A stretch of 64,000 nucleotides of DNA from an uncultured Bacteroidales bacterium (GCA_902774055.1 CACYGX010000007.1:1-64000), one strand, 5' to 3'; counted from the stretch's first letter, positions 42,362-51,311 are shown. Notes: a model not told the origin generated them from the letters alone. A program made the numbers and translations.

Positions 42362-42802
42362 CTACAACCTGAAGTTGATGGGCAACACCACCCGCACGGG
42401 GACGGCTTGCTTACCCACCTTACCCACGCTCCACTTGGGCATCTCGCCGATGACGCGCACAGCCTCGCGGTTCAGGCTATCGTCGCCAGCACCACGAATC
42501 ACGCGAACGTCACTCACACGGCCATCGGTCCCCACGATAAAGCTGCACAACACACGGCCCTGAATGTGCTTCTTGTAAGCATGATAGGGATATTCGCGGG
42601 TCTTGTTGATGAAATTGATGAGCCCACGCTCGCCACCGGGGAACTGAGGCTGGATGTCCACGTAGTCAAAGTCATAGACCTCCATATAGGACTGCTTGGA
42701 CTGGGGATTGACGGTGGTGACATGACGGACCTGTGCTGCCAAGGGCAACACGGCTGCCAGTGTCAATAAAGTCAATAATCCAAAGCGTAATTGCTTGAGC
42801 AT
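42362..42802 (-). CDS. TonB C-terminal-domain protein
   Basis: 146 residues. N-terminal hydrophobic signal (about 7-23, ending AAVLPLAAQ), then a TonB C-terminal domain: PQFPGGERGLINFI (about 53-66), GRVLCSFIVGTDGRVSDVRV and the final strand VPVRVVLPINF. TonB links the proton-motive force to outer-membrane receptors. This short protein has a signal-peptide-like start and no proline-rich spacer, so it cannot span the periplasm in the usual way. It may be a periplasmic variant or a partner of other TonB proteins. It has its own promoter and terminator. Confidence 0.85.
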   Translation of the reverse strand: MLKQLRFGLLTLLTLAAVLPLAAQVRHVTTVNPQSKQSYMEVYDFDYVDIQPQFPGGERGLINFINKTREYPYHAYKKHIQGRVLCSFIVGTDGRVSDVRVIRGAGDDSLNREAVRVIGEMPKWSVGKVGKQAVPVRVVLPINFRL

Positions 42803-42862
42803 AGGCGATTTAGTTTTTAGTTAACATCGCAAGAGGCAGGCCGAAAACAACCTTTTGCCTCG

Positions 42863-42893
42863 CAAATATAGAGTTACGAATGCAAACCACAAA
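42863..42893 (-). promoter_or_regulatory. Promoter of the TonB-like gene
   Basis: On the minus strand TTTG (42893-42890), a 19-bp spacer and TATATTTG (42870-42863) match the consensus exactly, 61 bp before the ATG. Confidence 0.7.
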
Positions 42894-42999
42894 ATGTTTT
42901 AATTTATTTTTGTAAACAATTAGCATTGTTTCAGTCTTTTTGACTAAAACACGCATATTTCAAAAAAAATGTAAATATTTTCAATTATGGTTCAAGGGG

Positions 43000-44625
43000 T
43001 TACCAATCGGGCTGGCATTCTATCGTCATCCGCTCGCCCGTGGCGGGGTGGGTGAAGGCGATGGACTGGGCATGCAACATCAGGCGGGCAGAAGCCCTGC
43101 CATACAGGCGATCGCCCACGATGGGACAGTTAAGCCCCAGTTGATGGGAACAATGCACGCGCAACTGGTGGGTGCGGCCAGTAAGAGGCTCCAGAGCAAT
43201 GCGCGTCATGCCGTCTTTGCGTTCCAGCACATGATATCGGGTCACGGCTTGCTTGCCGTGCTCGTAGTCCACTCGTTGACGGGGCCTATCGTCCACATCG
43301 GGGCGGATGGGTAAATCTATCACGCCATTGTCCTGTGCCACAATACCGTCCAGCAGTGCGACATAGCGCTTGTTAATCGTGTGGCTTTCAAACTGTTGCT
43401 GCAAGGCCTTATGCGTCGTCTTATCTTTGGCAAAAACAACCAAACCCGATGTTTCCTGGTCCAACCGATGCACCACGATGGGACCGATGGCCTCGGGATG
43501 TGCAGCCTGATAACGGGTGAGCAGAGAGTCCTCCAGCAGTTTGCCTGGCACGGTAAGCATCCCCGAGGGCTTGTTGAGCACAGTGAGCCATTGGTCATCA
43601 TAGACTTCTTCAAGTTCATCACTTGCCATGGATAGCCCTAACCTGTTGGCCTCCACATCCAAGCCCTGAAGTATAAAGTCAAGGATGGGTTTGCACTTGC
43701 TGCGGCAAGCGGGGTAGAAATGGCCATGATGGCGCACCTCGCCCACTGGCGACGCTCCCCACCAGAATTCGGCCATGCACACAGGGCGCAAACCGTGATT
43801 GAAGGCATAGTTGAGCAAGCGCGGTGCACAGCACTCTCCAGCGCCTGCAGGCGGCAACGTGCCCAATGGCTTAAACACCTCGACCAGGTCACGACGCTCG
43901 CCACGGGCGTTGCTGACGATAAAGAGTCTGAAGATACGCTCTTGCAGAGCTTCGCTCATCGCCTTGCGGCGCGCCTTCAATTCATAGATTTGATGCTGAA
44001 ATCGGTCGATTTCATCAGATATTTCCTGCAATAAGGCTTCATGGCGTTGACGTATGCGCTTCAACTCGGCTTTTTCAAAACGGCTCTGGTTCAAGAGTTC
44101 CTCGCTTTCCTCATCGGTAAGGTTTCCCGCTAGTCGTCGCTCGTCACGTTCCCGCTTGTGAAGGGTCATCAGCGCTTTGAAATCGGCGATTTCGTCAGCC
44201 ATCTTTTGGGATGCAGCAGTTTTACGTTTTAACACCTCAGCGAGTTCAGGGCTGCGCTCCAAACGGTACACCTCGTGGTTAATGGCGGTAATCTGCGCCT
44301 CGCCACGCTTGAACTCGCCCTGCGGGTCAAGCAAGTCATAGACGGGTGGAACAAAGAAGTCGTGCCTAACGCTGCCAGCCAAATTGCCCGAGAAGGCCGC
44401 GAGATAACCCAAACGGCCCTCTTGGTCTTGCGCAACAAGCACGCCCAGCATCTTGCCAGCGCCCATTTCATCGGCCCAATCGGCTCGCGAGGCGACATAT
44501 TGCTGCACCTCCCCGACTGCCATCAGCGCCAACGGATGCGGCTCATAGCAAAACGGGCACGTGAACTGCCGCGGCAACTCCACTGCCGGCGAGACGCCCT
44601 CTAATAGATGGAATTTATCATTCAT
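43000..44625 (-). CDS. Long RluA-type pseudouridine synthase with N-terminal extension
   Basis: About 541 residues. The last 210 form the RluA catalytic domain (VVHRLDQETSGLVVFAKDKT, then PLTGRTHQLRVHCS). The first 330 are an extension with a cysteine motif (FTCPFCYEPHP), a long coiled coil (about 125-245, rich in Lys/Glu/Arg) and a WWGASPVGEVRHHGHFYPAC segment. This architecture is known in Bacteroidetes and Vibrio-type synthases; the role of the extension is unknown. Start: an ATG at 44655 is in frame, but a -7 box (TAATTTTG, 44638-44631) lies between it and ATG 44625, so the latter is preferred. It is divergent from xth. Confidence 0.85.
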   Translation of the reverse strand: MNDKFHLLEGVSPAVELPRQFTCPFCYEPHPLALMAVGEVQQYVASRADWADEMGAGKMLGVLVAQDQEGRLGYLAAFSGNLAGSVRHDFFVPPVYDLLDPQGEFKRGEAQITAINHEVYRLERSPELAEVLKRKTAASQKMADEIADFKALMTLHKRERDERRLAGNLTDEESEELLNQSRFEKAELKRIRQRHEALLQEISDEIDRFQHQIYELKARRKAMSEALQERIFRLFIVSNARGERRDLVEVFKPLGTLPPAGAGECCAPRLLNYAFNHGLRPVCMAEFWWGASPVGEVRHHGHFYPACRSKCKPILDFILQGLDVEANRLGLSMASDELEEVYDDQWLTVLNKPSGMLTVPGKLLEDSLLTRYQAAHPEAIGPIVVHRLDQETSGLVVFAKDKTTHKALQQQFESHTINKRYVALLDGIVAQDNGVIDLPIRPDVDDRPRQRVDYEHGKQAVTRYHVLERKDGMTRIALEPLTGRTHQLRVHCSHQLGLNCPIVGDRLYGRASARLMLHAQSIAFTHPATGERMTIECQPDW

Positions 44626-44630
44626 CTCGG

Positions 44631-44638
44631 CAAAATTA
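44631..44638 (-). promoter_or_regulatory. Probable -7 box deciding the start of the long RluA gene
   Basis: TAATTTTG on the minus strand ends 5 bp before the ATG at 44625. If used, the mRNA is essentially leaderless and the longer reading frame from 44655 cannot be translated from it. No clear -33 box was found. Confidence 0.35.
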
Positions 44639-44648
44639 CTGAATTCGT

Positions 44649-44679
44649 TTTGCATTTCGTGCCTATTGTACTAAATTTG
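44649..44679 (+). promoter_or_regulatory. Promoter of xth
   Basis: TTTG (44649-44652), a 19-bp spacer and TAAATTTG (44672-44679) form an exact consensus, 31 bp before the xth ATG. It is back to back with the pseudouridine synthase start. Confidence 0.7.
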
Positions 44680-44710
44680 CAAGTTAAATATCAAAAATAA
44701 CGACAAAGCT

Positions 44711-45466
44711 ATGAAATTCATCTCGTGGAACGTGAACGGCTTGAGGGCCGTGGTGGGTAAGGGATTCAGCGACATTTTCAAGGAACTGGACGCCGACTTC
44801 TTCTGCCTGCAGGAGACCAAAATGCAACAGGGACAACTGGACCTGGAATTTGAGGGATACCGCTCTTACTGGAACTCAGCCGAGAAAAAAGGCTACTCGG
44901 GCACTGCCATCTACAGCCGCCACGAGCCGTTGAGCGTGACTTATGGGTTGGGCATCGAGGAGCACGACCACGAGGGACGCGTCATCACCCTGGAGATGCC
45001 TGAGTTCTATCTGGTGACCTGCTACACGCCCAATAGCCAGGACGGGCTGCGCCGCCTGGAATACCGCATGACCTGGGAGGAGGCCTTCCGCTCCTACCTG
45101 CTGGAGTTGGACAAGAAGAAACCCGTCATCGTGTGCGGCGACCTGAATGTAGCCCACCAGGAGATAGACCTCAAGAATCCCAAGACCAACCGTAAAAATG
45201 CCGGTTTCACCGACGAAGAGCGCGAGAAGATGACCCTGTTGCTCAATGCCGGTTTCACCGACACTTGGCGCTTCTTCAATCCCGACGTGACCGACGTCTA
45301 TTCATGGTGGAGTTACCGCTTCAAGGCCCGCGAGAAGAACGCGGGATGGCGCATCGACTACTTCATCGTGAGCAATCGCCTTCAGGGCCAGCTGACCGAT
45401 GCCAAGATCCACACCGAAATCTACGGCAGCGACCATTGCCCTGTCGAAGTAGATATTAAGTTTTAA
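44711..45466 (+). CDS. xth: Exodeoxyribonuclease III / AP endonuclease
   Basis: 251 residues, the usual length for the ExoA/Xth family. Conserved motifs are [12 protein letters not shown] (3-14), [10 protein letters not shown] with the metal-binding Glu, [12 protein letters not shown] with the catalytic Asp/Asn, and [11 protein letters not shown] with the C-terminal Asp-His. It cuts the DNA backbone at abasic sites in base-excision repair. First gene of a probable xth / AI-2E transporter / miaA transcript (gaps 25 and 52 bp). Confidence 0.96.
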   Translation: MKFISWNVNGLRAVVGKGFSDIFKELDADFFCLQETKMQQGQLDLEFEGYRSYWNSAEKKGYSGTAIYSRHEPLSVTYGLGIEEHDHEGRVITLEMPEFYLVTCYTPNSQDGLRRLEYRMTWEEAFRSYLLELDKKKPVIVCGDLNVAHQEIDLKNPKTNRKNAGFTDEEREKMTLLLNAGFTDTWRFFNPDVTDVYSWWSYRFKAREKNAGWRIDYFIVSNRLQGQLTDAKIHTEIYGSDHCPVEVDIKF

Positions 45467-45491
45467 GGCTTTTTAATCCTGTTTTCAAGAT

Positions 45492-46679
45492 ATGTCACAG
45501 ACAGTACAGAAGAAATATGACTTTGACCGGGTGGTCAGGATGGTTCTGAGCCTCATCAGTGTAGCCATCGGCGTGTGGCTCATCAATTACTTGAGTCCGG
45601 TGCTCATGCCCTTTGTCGTGGGATTCATCCTCGCTTATCTCATCGAGCCGCTTGTCGAGTGGCTACAAGTCAAGGCGCATATCAAGGTCCGCGCCCTTGC
45701 GGTTGTGCTGGCCCTCTTGATCGTGATAGCGGTGATTACGGGCCTATGCTGGCTCATCATTCCTTACCTGATCGACGAATTCGGGGCGATGTCCAAGCAG
45801 CTGGCGGCCTATGCCAAATCGTCGTTGAATGTGCCCTACATCCCCGCCGAGGTCAACGACTTCATCCATCGCTACATCGACCTGCAGAAGATCAATGAAA
45901 TCTTCTCCAAACAGCAATGGATGGACATCATCAACAAGGTGCTGTCAGGGGCATGGTCGGTAGTCGGTGGCACGATGAGTGTGATTCTCAACATCGTGTC
46001 GTGGTTCATCGTCCTGCTCTACATGTTCTTTATACTGCTGGACTTCAACAAACTCTCACGAGCCTTCAAAGCCGCTATCCCTAGCAAGTACCGCCGCATG
46101 GCGCTGCGCATCACTGGTGACGTGGCCGACACGATGAGCCGTTACTTCCGTGGCCAGGCGGCAGTGTCCTTCTTTGTGGGCATCATATTTGCCATCGAGT
46201 TCTATATCATCGGGCTGCCCATGGCCATAGCCTTTGGCCTGTTTGTGGGCATACTGAACATGGTGCCTTATCTGCAACTCATCTCCATCCCCATTGCAGC
46301 CTTCCTGTGCCTGGTGGCCACGGCTGCGACTGGAGGGAGCTTCTGGGTGATGTTCGGTTGGGTAATCCTTGCCTACATCATCTGCCAGGTCATTCAAGAC
46401 ATGATACTCATCCCCACAATCATGAAGAACCAGATGGGGCTCAATCCGGCCATCATCTTCCTGTCCTTGTCATTATGGGTCTATGTGTTGGGCTTTATCG
46501 GACTCATCATCGGACTGCCGTTGACGACACTCATCATTTCCTACTACTGCGAATTTGTGCTGCATCAACCCAACCCCTTGCGCAAGTCTAACAAGAAACC
46601 TATCACCGACAATAAGACGCCACTGACGCTGACATCATCATTCATGAGCAAATACAGGAACGAGAACAAGCAGGGTTGA
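45492..46679 (+). CDS. AI-2E family transporter
   Basis: 395 residues with about seven or eight transmembrane segments: a pair at about 17-65, one at 70-95, a soluble helical stretch (about 100-155) and a further TM block to about 350. It ends in a basic cytoplasmic tail. Family landmarks include PVLMPFVVGFILAYLIEPLV (34-53) and the late GLIIGLPLTTLIISYY. The family includes TqsA-type exporters and Na+/H+ antiporters; the substrate is unknown and the name does not prove autoinducer transport. It sits between xth and miaA. Confidence 0.93.
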   Translation: MSQTVQKKYDFDRVVRMVLSLISVAIGVWLINYLSPVLMPFVVGFILAYLIEPLVEWLQVKAHIKVRALAVVLALLIVIAVITGLCWLIIPYLIDEFGAMSKQLAAYAKSSLNVPYIPAEVNDFIHRYIDLQKINEIFSKQQWMDIINKVLSGAWSVVGGTMSVILNIVSWFIVLLYMFFILLDFNKLSRAFKAAIPSKYRRMALRITGDVADTMSRYFRGQAAVSFFVGIIFAIEFYIIGLPMAIAFGLFVGILNMVPYLQLISIPIAAFLCLVATAATGGSFWVMFGWVILAYIICQVIQDMILIPTIMKNQMGLNPAIIFLSLSLWVYVLGFIGLIIGLPLTTLIISYYCEFVLHQPNPLRKSNKKPITDNKTPLTLTSSFMSKYRNENKQG

Positions 46680-46731
46680 GCTATCATCTTGAGGTTTTCA
46701 CACCCGACAACCATTGCCTAAAGCCTAAAAA

Positions 46732-47640
46732 ATGGAAAAAACGTTGATTGTCATCACCGGCCCCACGGGCGTGGGCAAGACGGCGACAGCCATCGAGCTG
46801 GCGCAACGCTTGCATTGTGACATCATCAACGCCGACTCCCGCCAAATCTACCGCGGCATCCCCATTTGCACCGCTGCCCCGACACCCGAGGAACTAGCGG
46901 CCGCACGCCACCACTTCGTGGCCATCAAGGACCTCGAGGAGAGTTATAGCGCAGCACAGTTCGAGAGCGACGTGTTGGCCTTGCTGCCCTCATTGTGGCA
47001 ACAGGGCGATTATGTGATTATGTGCGGCGGCTCTATGCTCTATGTCGACGCCGTGTGCCGCGGCATCGACCAGCTGCCAGACATCTCGCCCGAGGTGCGA
47101 ATGTCGGTCAAGACCAAGTTGCAACAAGAAGGGCTGGAAAGCCTGGTACAGGAATTGGAGCAATTAGACCCGCAGTATGCTGCGACCATCGACCACAAGA
47201 ACACTAGCCGCGTGTGCCACGGCGTGGAAATCTGCCGCCAAGCGGGAGTGCCCTACTCCACCCTGCGCACCGGCACCGCCAAGCAGCGTGACTTCAACAT
47301 CATCAAGTTGGCATTAAATATCGAGCGGGACCAATTATTCAGCCGCATTAACGCCCGCGTGGACCGCATGATCGAGGCCGGGCTGGAGCAAGAGGCCCGT
47401 GCGGTCTATCACCTGCGCCACCTCAATTCGCTCAACACCGTGGGCATGAAAGAGATGTTCGCCATCTTTGACGGCACCATGGACCGCACGACAGCCATCC
47501 AGCGCATGAAGAAAAACACCCGTGTCTATGCCAAGAAGCAACTGACCTGGTACCGCCGCGACCCCAGCATCACCTGGGTCACCCCCGACCAAGCCATCCC
47601 AACAGCCCTCTGTAAAATAGGGACGGTTCTTTTGATGTAA
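46732..47640 (+). CDS. miaA: tRNA dimethylallyltransferase MiaA
   Basis: 302 residues. P-loop GPTGVGKTATA (9-19), DSRQIYRGI (substrate motif) and a later HGVEICRQAG region are intact. It attaches dimethylallyl from DMAPP to A37 of tRNAs reading codons that start with U. It depends on isoprenoid precursors, which the MEP pathway (IspE in this window) supplies. The last residues (CKIGTVLLM) are encoded within a GGGACGGTTCTTTT repeat that recurs in the terminator, so the natural C-terminus may have been overwritten. Confidence 0.96.
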   Translation: MEKTLIVITGPTGVGKTATAIELAQRLHCDIINADSRQIYRGIPICTAAPTPEELAAARHHFVAIKDLEESYSAAQFESDVLALLPSLWQQGDYVIMCGGSMLYVDAVCRGIDQLPDISPEVRMSVKTKLQQEGLESLVQELEQLDPQYAATIDHKNTSRVCHGVEICRQAGVPYSTLRTGTAKQRDFNIIKLALNIERDQLFSRINARVDRMIEAGLEQEARAVYHLRHLNSLNTVGMKEMFAIFDGTMDRTTAIQRMKKNTRVYAKKQLTWYRRDPSITWVTPDQAIPTALCKIGTVLLM

Positions 47641-47647
47641 AATGTAA

Positions 47648-47682
47648 AAAAGGGACGGTTCTTTTTTTACACCGTCCCTTTT
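47648..47682. terminator. Bidirectional terminator between miaA and C10-7
   Basis: AAAAGGGACGGT (47648-47659) and ACCGTCCCTTTT (47671-47682) form a perfect 12-bp stem with T-tracts on both strands. It serves the convergent genes miaA and the 47699 peptidase. The sequence AGGGACGGTTCTTTT also occurs just upstream inside the end of miaA. Confidence 0.8.
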
Positions 47683-47698
47683 GTCTCTATTTGCGTTC

Positions 47699-50242
47699 CT
47701 ACTTGAGAATGATCTCGAGCAGAGCGTTAACGTCGGCGATATTTATCTCGCCATCGTTGTTTACATCGGCACCGAAACCCATAACGTTCCCATCCAGGAT
47801 CATGTTGATAACCGTATTGATGTCGGCAATATTTATCTCGCCATCACCATTCACGTCACCCAACGTGTCGATGTAGTACAGGGCGAAGTCATCGACATAG
47901 GTAGATGCACTGCCGCCAGCAACCATGGCGATGCGGAAAGTGGCAGGCTGCGAGGCTGACAGGTTAAGTAAGCACCTTGCCGTGACTTGGCTCTTCTCGG
48001 GCACTTCGACCGCGTTAGCGCCTTCGAGTGTGCTTGCCGGATGCCACGTTGCTCCACCGTCAACCGAATAATCCATCGTGTACTTGGCCGCTGATGCCGC
48101 GGGGTTAAAGAAGGTGGCCTGTACCATAAAGAAGTTCTGGTTCAATGGCAGCGTGGTATAGAACGCGCTGGGCTTCTTCATCATCACCGAGTTCGTGCCG
48201 TTGCAGCGTTGCTCGCCAGGAGCGCGCACGCCGCTCTTGGTAAAGCTCCATGTGGCGAACCGTCCCTGGACGTTCTTGTCGCTCGTGCTACTGTTGGCTG
48301 TCATCGTCTCAAAGTCCTCAACAAGTTCTTGGCAGGGAGGATAAACGAAGATGAATTTCCTTGCTTCAATAATGTCCCATGACCAATCGTCAGGAGTCAT
48401 CATCATCACGTTACCATATTCGTCCTTCAATGCCAGGTCATATTTGCCCCATTCGGCAGGTGCCTTGATCTGCATCTGATAGGTTTCGGAGGTATTGCTG
48501 TAAAGCTGCACTTCATACATCTCACTGGTAGTCACCTCTTGGTCGCCGTCCTTCAAGAATGCCAGATAGACATTTCCGACAGGTCCTTGCTGTGCCCACC
48601 ATGTGGGATAAGACAGTTTAGTATTCACATCAATGAGCTGATTGATTTTGATGTTTGATGGCATGTCATACGAATCTACGCTATACTGGTCGGACAAGAA
48701 ACTATCCGACAAATAGGCTATACCATTACGCACAACCATCTTAACGTAAAGTTCCTGACCGCCAGGCCTGAACACCTCTTGGACATCGTTAAGGTCATCT
48801 TCCAGCGCGTAGTGCAGTTTTATCTTGTACTCGCCATCTTCGAGCGAAGTAGGCAGGTCAATATCAATAGAACGGCCTGATGAAGACCAACTATTGCTCA
48901 ATGGCGAATGTTCAGTAAATCCCACATGATGGCGCTCAACATTATTGCTGTCAAAGATACCCAACGACATGGAAAGCTCGACATAATAGTGCTTAACGTC
49001 ATCATAGTCGTTATAACCCGTGGCTCTGTTGCCCTGGACTACAAAATCATCTACTTTCACCCTAACCGTTTGTCCCAACGGAGCCGAAACGGTGGCAGGA
49101 ACAAGACGGCTACGGACAAACAAGACTTCAGGCACCTCATCGGCCTGAGGAGAAGGAACGACACCAAACATGCCGTCTTGCGAGTACTTGAAATCGGAAT
49201 CTGATGCGGGAGCGAGTACCGAAACGAGGAAATAACCGTCATAAGCACCGCCCCAGCCCCAATTGACATGATAATAGCCATCGTTATCAAAGCCGTCAAA
49301 CACAAATGCGTGGCCTCCGCTGTTCGAAAATCCGCAATACAAGATGGGCCTGCGTGCACTGAGTTCATCAACCAGAAATTGGTCCCACTCCTCAGCGCTA
49401 TAAAAGTCGCGCATCAGCAAATAGCCCTTGTCGTTATAATCAAAATAGCGCTTTAACGAGGCCAAGGCAACGGCCTCTGATGCACCGCTGCTGCTGCCAT
49501 AATCCATATCTATCGAGATGCCCACATCCGACATCAGACGGGCCACAGCGTCACACGACTCGGGACTGCTACTGGAATCATAACTATCCAGCATTAAATC
49601 CCATCGATAGACCGACTGGCTGAAGTCCGCACTAAGGTTGGTCGGAGTCGTCCCGTTCACATTGCAGTTGTAGGAATGACTACCCCTGCCCACAGCGGGC
49701 CACTCGTGATAGTTCATCACCTGGGCCATCGCCGTTGCCACACAACCCGTCACCGAGCGGATGCCATCGGAATAGGAGGGGCAATAGTTATTATAGGGGG
49801 CATCTTGGTTCCACTGTGTCGTCAAGAGGGGGGCCACAGCGGCAGCACGCTGTTTTGGATGATGTGCCGGAACATTGCCATGCGACTGCAGGTACTCGAT
49901 TTGACGGCTCATCTCGTCCATCCAATACTTCATGGAGGGGGGCATATTGTCCACCGAGAATTCATCTACATCGCCATAACCCAACACCTGTGGCAAGCGA
50001 TCATCTCCCGCCACCACAACAAATCCGCCACGAGCGCCACGGTCGAAGACATAAAACCGTTCCTGCTCGGCAGTATAGGCAAGCCGTGTCGCGGACTGAC
50101 CCGACGGCGCCAACATGCGCGAAGGCCTGCCCTTAAAAAAGTTGTCAGCGACCTGACGGGCGCTAGTCTCGTCAACCTTGCCAGCCTGCAAGTTGAAAAC
50201 CGTTGCCATTGTGATGGCTAAGATGAAAAAGATTCGTTTCAT
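47699..50242 (-). CDS. Secreted C10 cysteine peptidase with canonical dockerin (C10-7)
   Basis: 847 residues from ATG 50242 (an upstream in-frame GTG is rejected because the signal peptide MKRIFFILAITMATVFNLQA starts here). Propeptide with RGGFVVVAGDDR; catalytic domain with Cys167 (VTGCVATAMAQVM), His311 (SGGHAFVFDGFD) and YHVNWGWGG, the member closest to streptopain. The rest differs from the 24-42 kb cluster: an uncharacterised beta region (about 360-640), a sandwich domain (ATWSFTKSGVRAPGEQRC to YVDDFALYYID) and a dockerin with DVNGDGEINIAD and DVNNDGEINIAD, with no Cys pair. Probably active; a separate lineage. The dispersed 160-bp element lies in its leader. Confidence 0.93.
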   Translation of the reverse strand: MKRIFFILAITMATVFNLQAGKVDETSARQVADNFFKGRPSRMLAPSGQSATRLAYTAEQERFYVFDRGARGGFVVVAGDDRLPQVLGYGDVDEFSVDNMPPSMKYWMDEMSRQIEYLQSHGNVPAHHPKQRAAAVAPLLTTQWNQDAPYNNYCPSYSDGIRSVTGCVATAMAQVMNYHEWPAVGRGSHSYNCNVNGTTPTNLSADFSQSVYRWDLMLDSYDSSSSPESCDAVARLMSDVGISIDMDYGSSSGASEAVALASLKRYFDYNDKGYLLMRDFYSAEEWDQFLVDELSARRPILYCGFSNSGGHAFVFDGFDNDGYYHVNWGWGGAYDGYFLVSVLAPASDSDFKYSQDGMFGVVPSPQADEVPEVLFVRSRLVPATVSAPLGQTVRVKVDDFVVQGNRATGYNDYDDVKHYYVELSMSLGIFDSNNVERHHVGFTEHSPLSNSWSSSGRSIDIDLPTSLEDGEYKIKLHYALEDDLNDVQEVFRPGGQELYVKMVVRNGIAYLSDSFLSDQYSVDSYDMPSNIKINQLIDVNTKLSYPTWWAQQGPVGNVYLAFLKDGDQEVTTSEMYEVQLYSNTSETYQMQIKAPAEWGKYDLALKDEYGNVMMMTPDDWSWDIIEARKFIFVYPPCQELVEDFETMTANSSTSDKNVQGRFATWSFTKSGVRAPGEQRCNGTNSVMMKKPSAFYTTLPLNQNFFMVQATFFNPAASAAKYTMDYSVDGGATWHPASTLEGANAVEVPEKSQVTARCLLNLSASQPATFRIAMVAGGSASTYVDDFALYYIDTLGDVNGDGEINIADINTVINMILDGNVMGFGADVNNDGEINIADVNALLEIILK

Positions 50243-50286
50243 AATCTGACTGTAAAGAGGGGGATAACTGTACACACTAATATCTC

Positions 50287-50446
50287 ATTTTGGAAACAAC
50301 ATAGAAGTTGACCTTGATAGTTTTTTAATGCCAATTTCGCTCATAAGACAAACTACACGATAAATGTTAAACGATTCGCAATCATTTGATAAATTCGTGA
50401 AATTTGCATTAGCCCCGCAGGGCCACGGGCCAACAGCTATATCATT
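50287..50446 (-). repeat. Dispersed intergenic element, copy B (inverted)
   Basis: Inverted copy of 12068-12228, with about 14 differences by hand alignment. Read on the minus strand it lies between a TACTTTTG box (50468-50461) and the ATG of the C10-7 gene, so if that box is the promoter the element is in the 5' leader. Confidence 0.75.
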
Positions 50447-50460
50447 TCCTCATTTTTTTG

Positions 50461-50468
50461 CAAAAGTA
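50461..50468 (-). promoter_or_regulatory. Possible promoter of C10-7
   Basis: TACTTTTG on the minus strand with CTTG 20 bp upstream. It would give a leader of about 215 nt that contains the repeat element. A promoter nearer the gene cannot be excluded. Confidence 0.35.
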
Positions 50469-50541
50469 GTGAATATCACATCAACAGGCAAGATTTCCAC
50501 CTAGTTTTCTTCCAATTAGCCTTGAACTGCCCCAAGAATGG

Positions 50542-51294
50542 TTAGTCAAGTAGTTGGGCGATGGTATCGGCGACTCGACGGGCTGTCGTGTAGTCTAGGG
50601 CGGCTTCGTTGGCCCCAGGGCGACCCATGTACAGGTTAGGATTGACGTATTGCATTCTGCTCGCTTGGGATTCGCGTCCCGAGAAATGGAACTCGTGCAA
50701 ACCTGTGGTTTCTTGCAGTTGGCGGATGTTCTGCTCGGTCACGCCACTGCCCGCCATGAGGATGATGCGGCCTGCTGCTTGACGATTCAACTTTGCAAGC
50801 AATTCTGCGCCCTGTATGGCCTTGGGCTGCTGGCCCGAAGTGAGAATGCGGTCAAAGCCCAGATCGATGATGGTCTCAAGGGCTTGTTCGGGGTTCGCTG
50901 TGCGGTCAAAGGCACGGTGACATGTCACGCTCATTCCCCGTGAGCATTCCATCAGGTAGCGGTTTTTCTCCACATCTATGGTGCCATCGGCATTCAGGCA
51001 GCCAAACACCACGCCGTCAACCCCCAGTTCGCGGCACGCAGCGATGTCGGCAGCCATACGCTCCACCTCCAGGTCACTATACAGGAAATCGCCGCCACGG
51101 GGACGGATAATCACGTGCAGGCGTGTCGTTGTCAACACACGGCGGGCCACCTTGATTTCGCCATAACTGGGCGTCGTTCCCCCCTCGGGGATGCCCGCGC
51201 ACAGTTCCACGCGGTCGGCTCCGCCCTCTTGTGCCGCAATGCAGGATTCTACCCCATTGGCACACACTTCCACCATAAACTCATTGCGTTTCAT
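50542..51294 (-). CDS. cutC: Copper homeostasis protein CutC
   Basis: 250 residues, TIM-barrel fold. Family marks are FMVEVCANGVESCIAAQEGG (6-25), RVELCAGIPEGGTTPSYG, HVIIRPRGGDFLYSDLE and ILTSGQQPKAIQG. CutC is cytoplasmic and linked to copper tolerance in E. coli, although its direct function is disputed. It starts 17 bp after the phosphodiester glycosidase gene, so it is likely co-transcribed with a secreted enzyme, an unexpected pairing. Confidence 0.95.
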   Translation of the reverse strand: MKRNEFMVEVCANGVESCIAAQEGGADRVELCAGIPEGGTTPSYGEIKVARRVLTTTRLHVIIRPRGGDFLYSDLEVERMAADIAACRELGVDGVVFGCLNADGTIDVEKNRYLMECSRGMSVTCHRAFDRTANPEQALETIIDLGFDRILTSGQQPKAIQGAELLAKLNRQAAGRIILMAGSGVTEQNIRQLQETTGLHEFHFSGRESQASRMQYVNPNLYMGRPGANEAALDYTTARRVADTIAQLLD

Positions 51295-51311
51295 ACATCT
51301 ATTTCTATCAG

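Noticed and set aside
50243-50275. A longer N-terminus for the 47699 peptidase starting at GTG 50275
   Set aside because: The extension has no signal character, while a good signal peptide starts at ATG 50242. Similar TTG extensions were rejected for the 23828, 51312, 58536, 12252 and 16018 genes.
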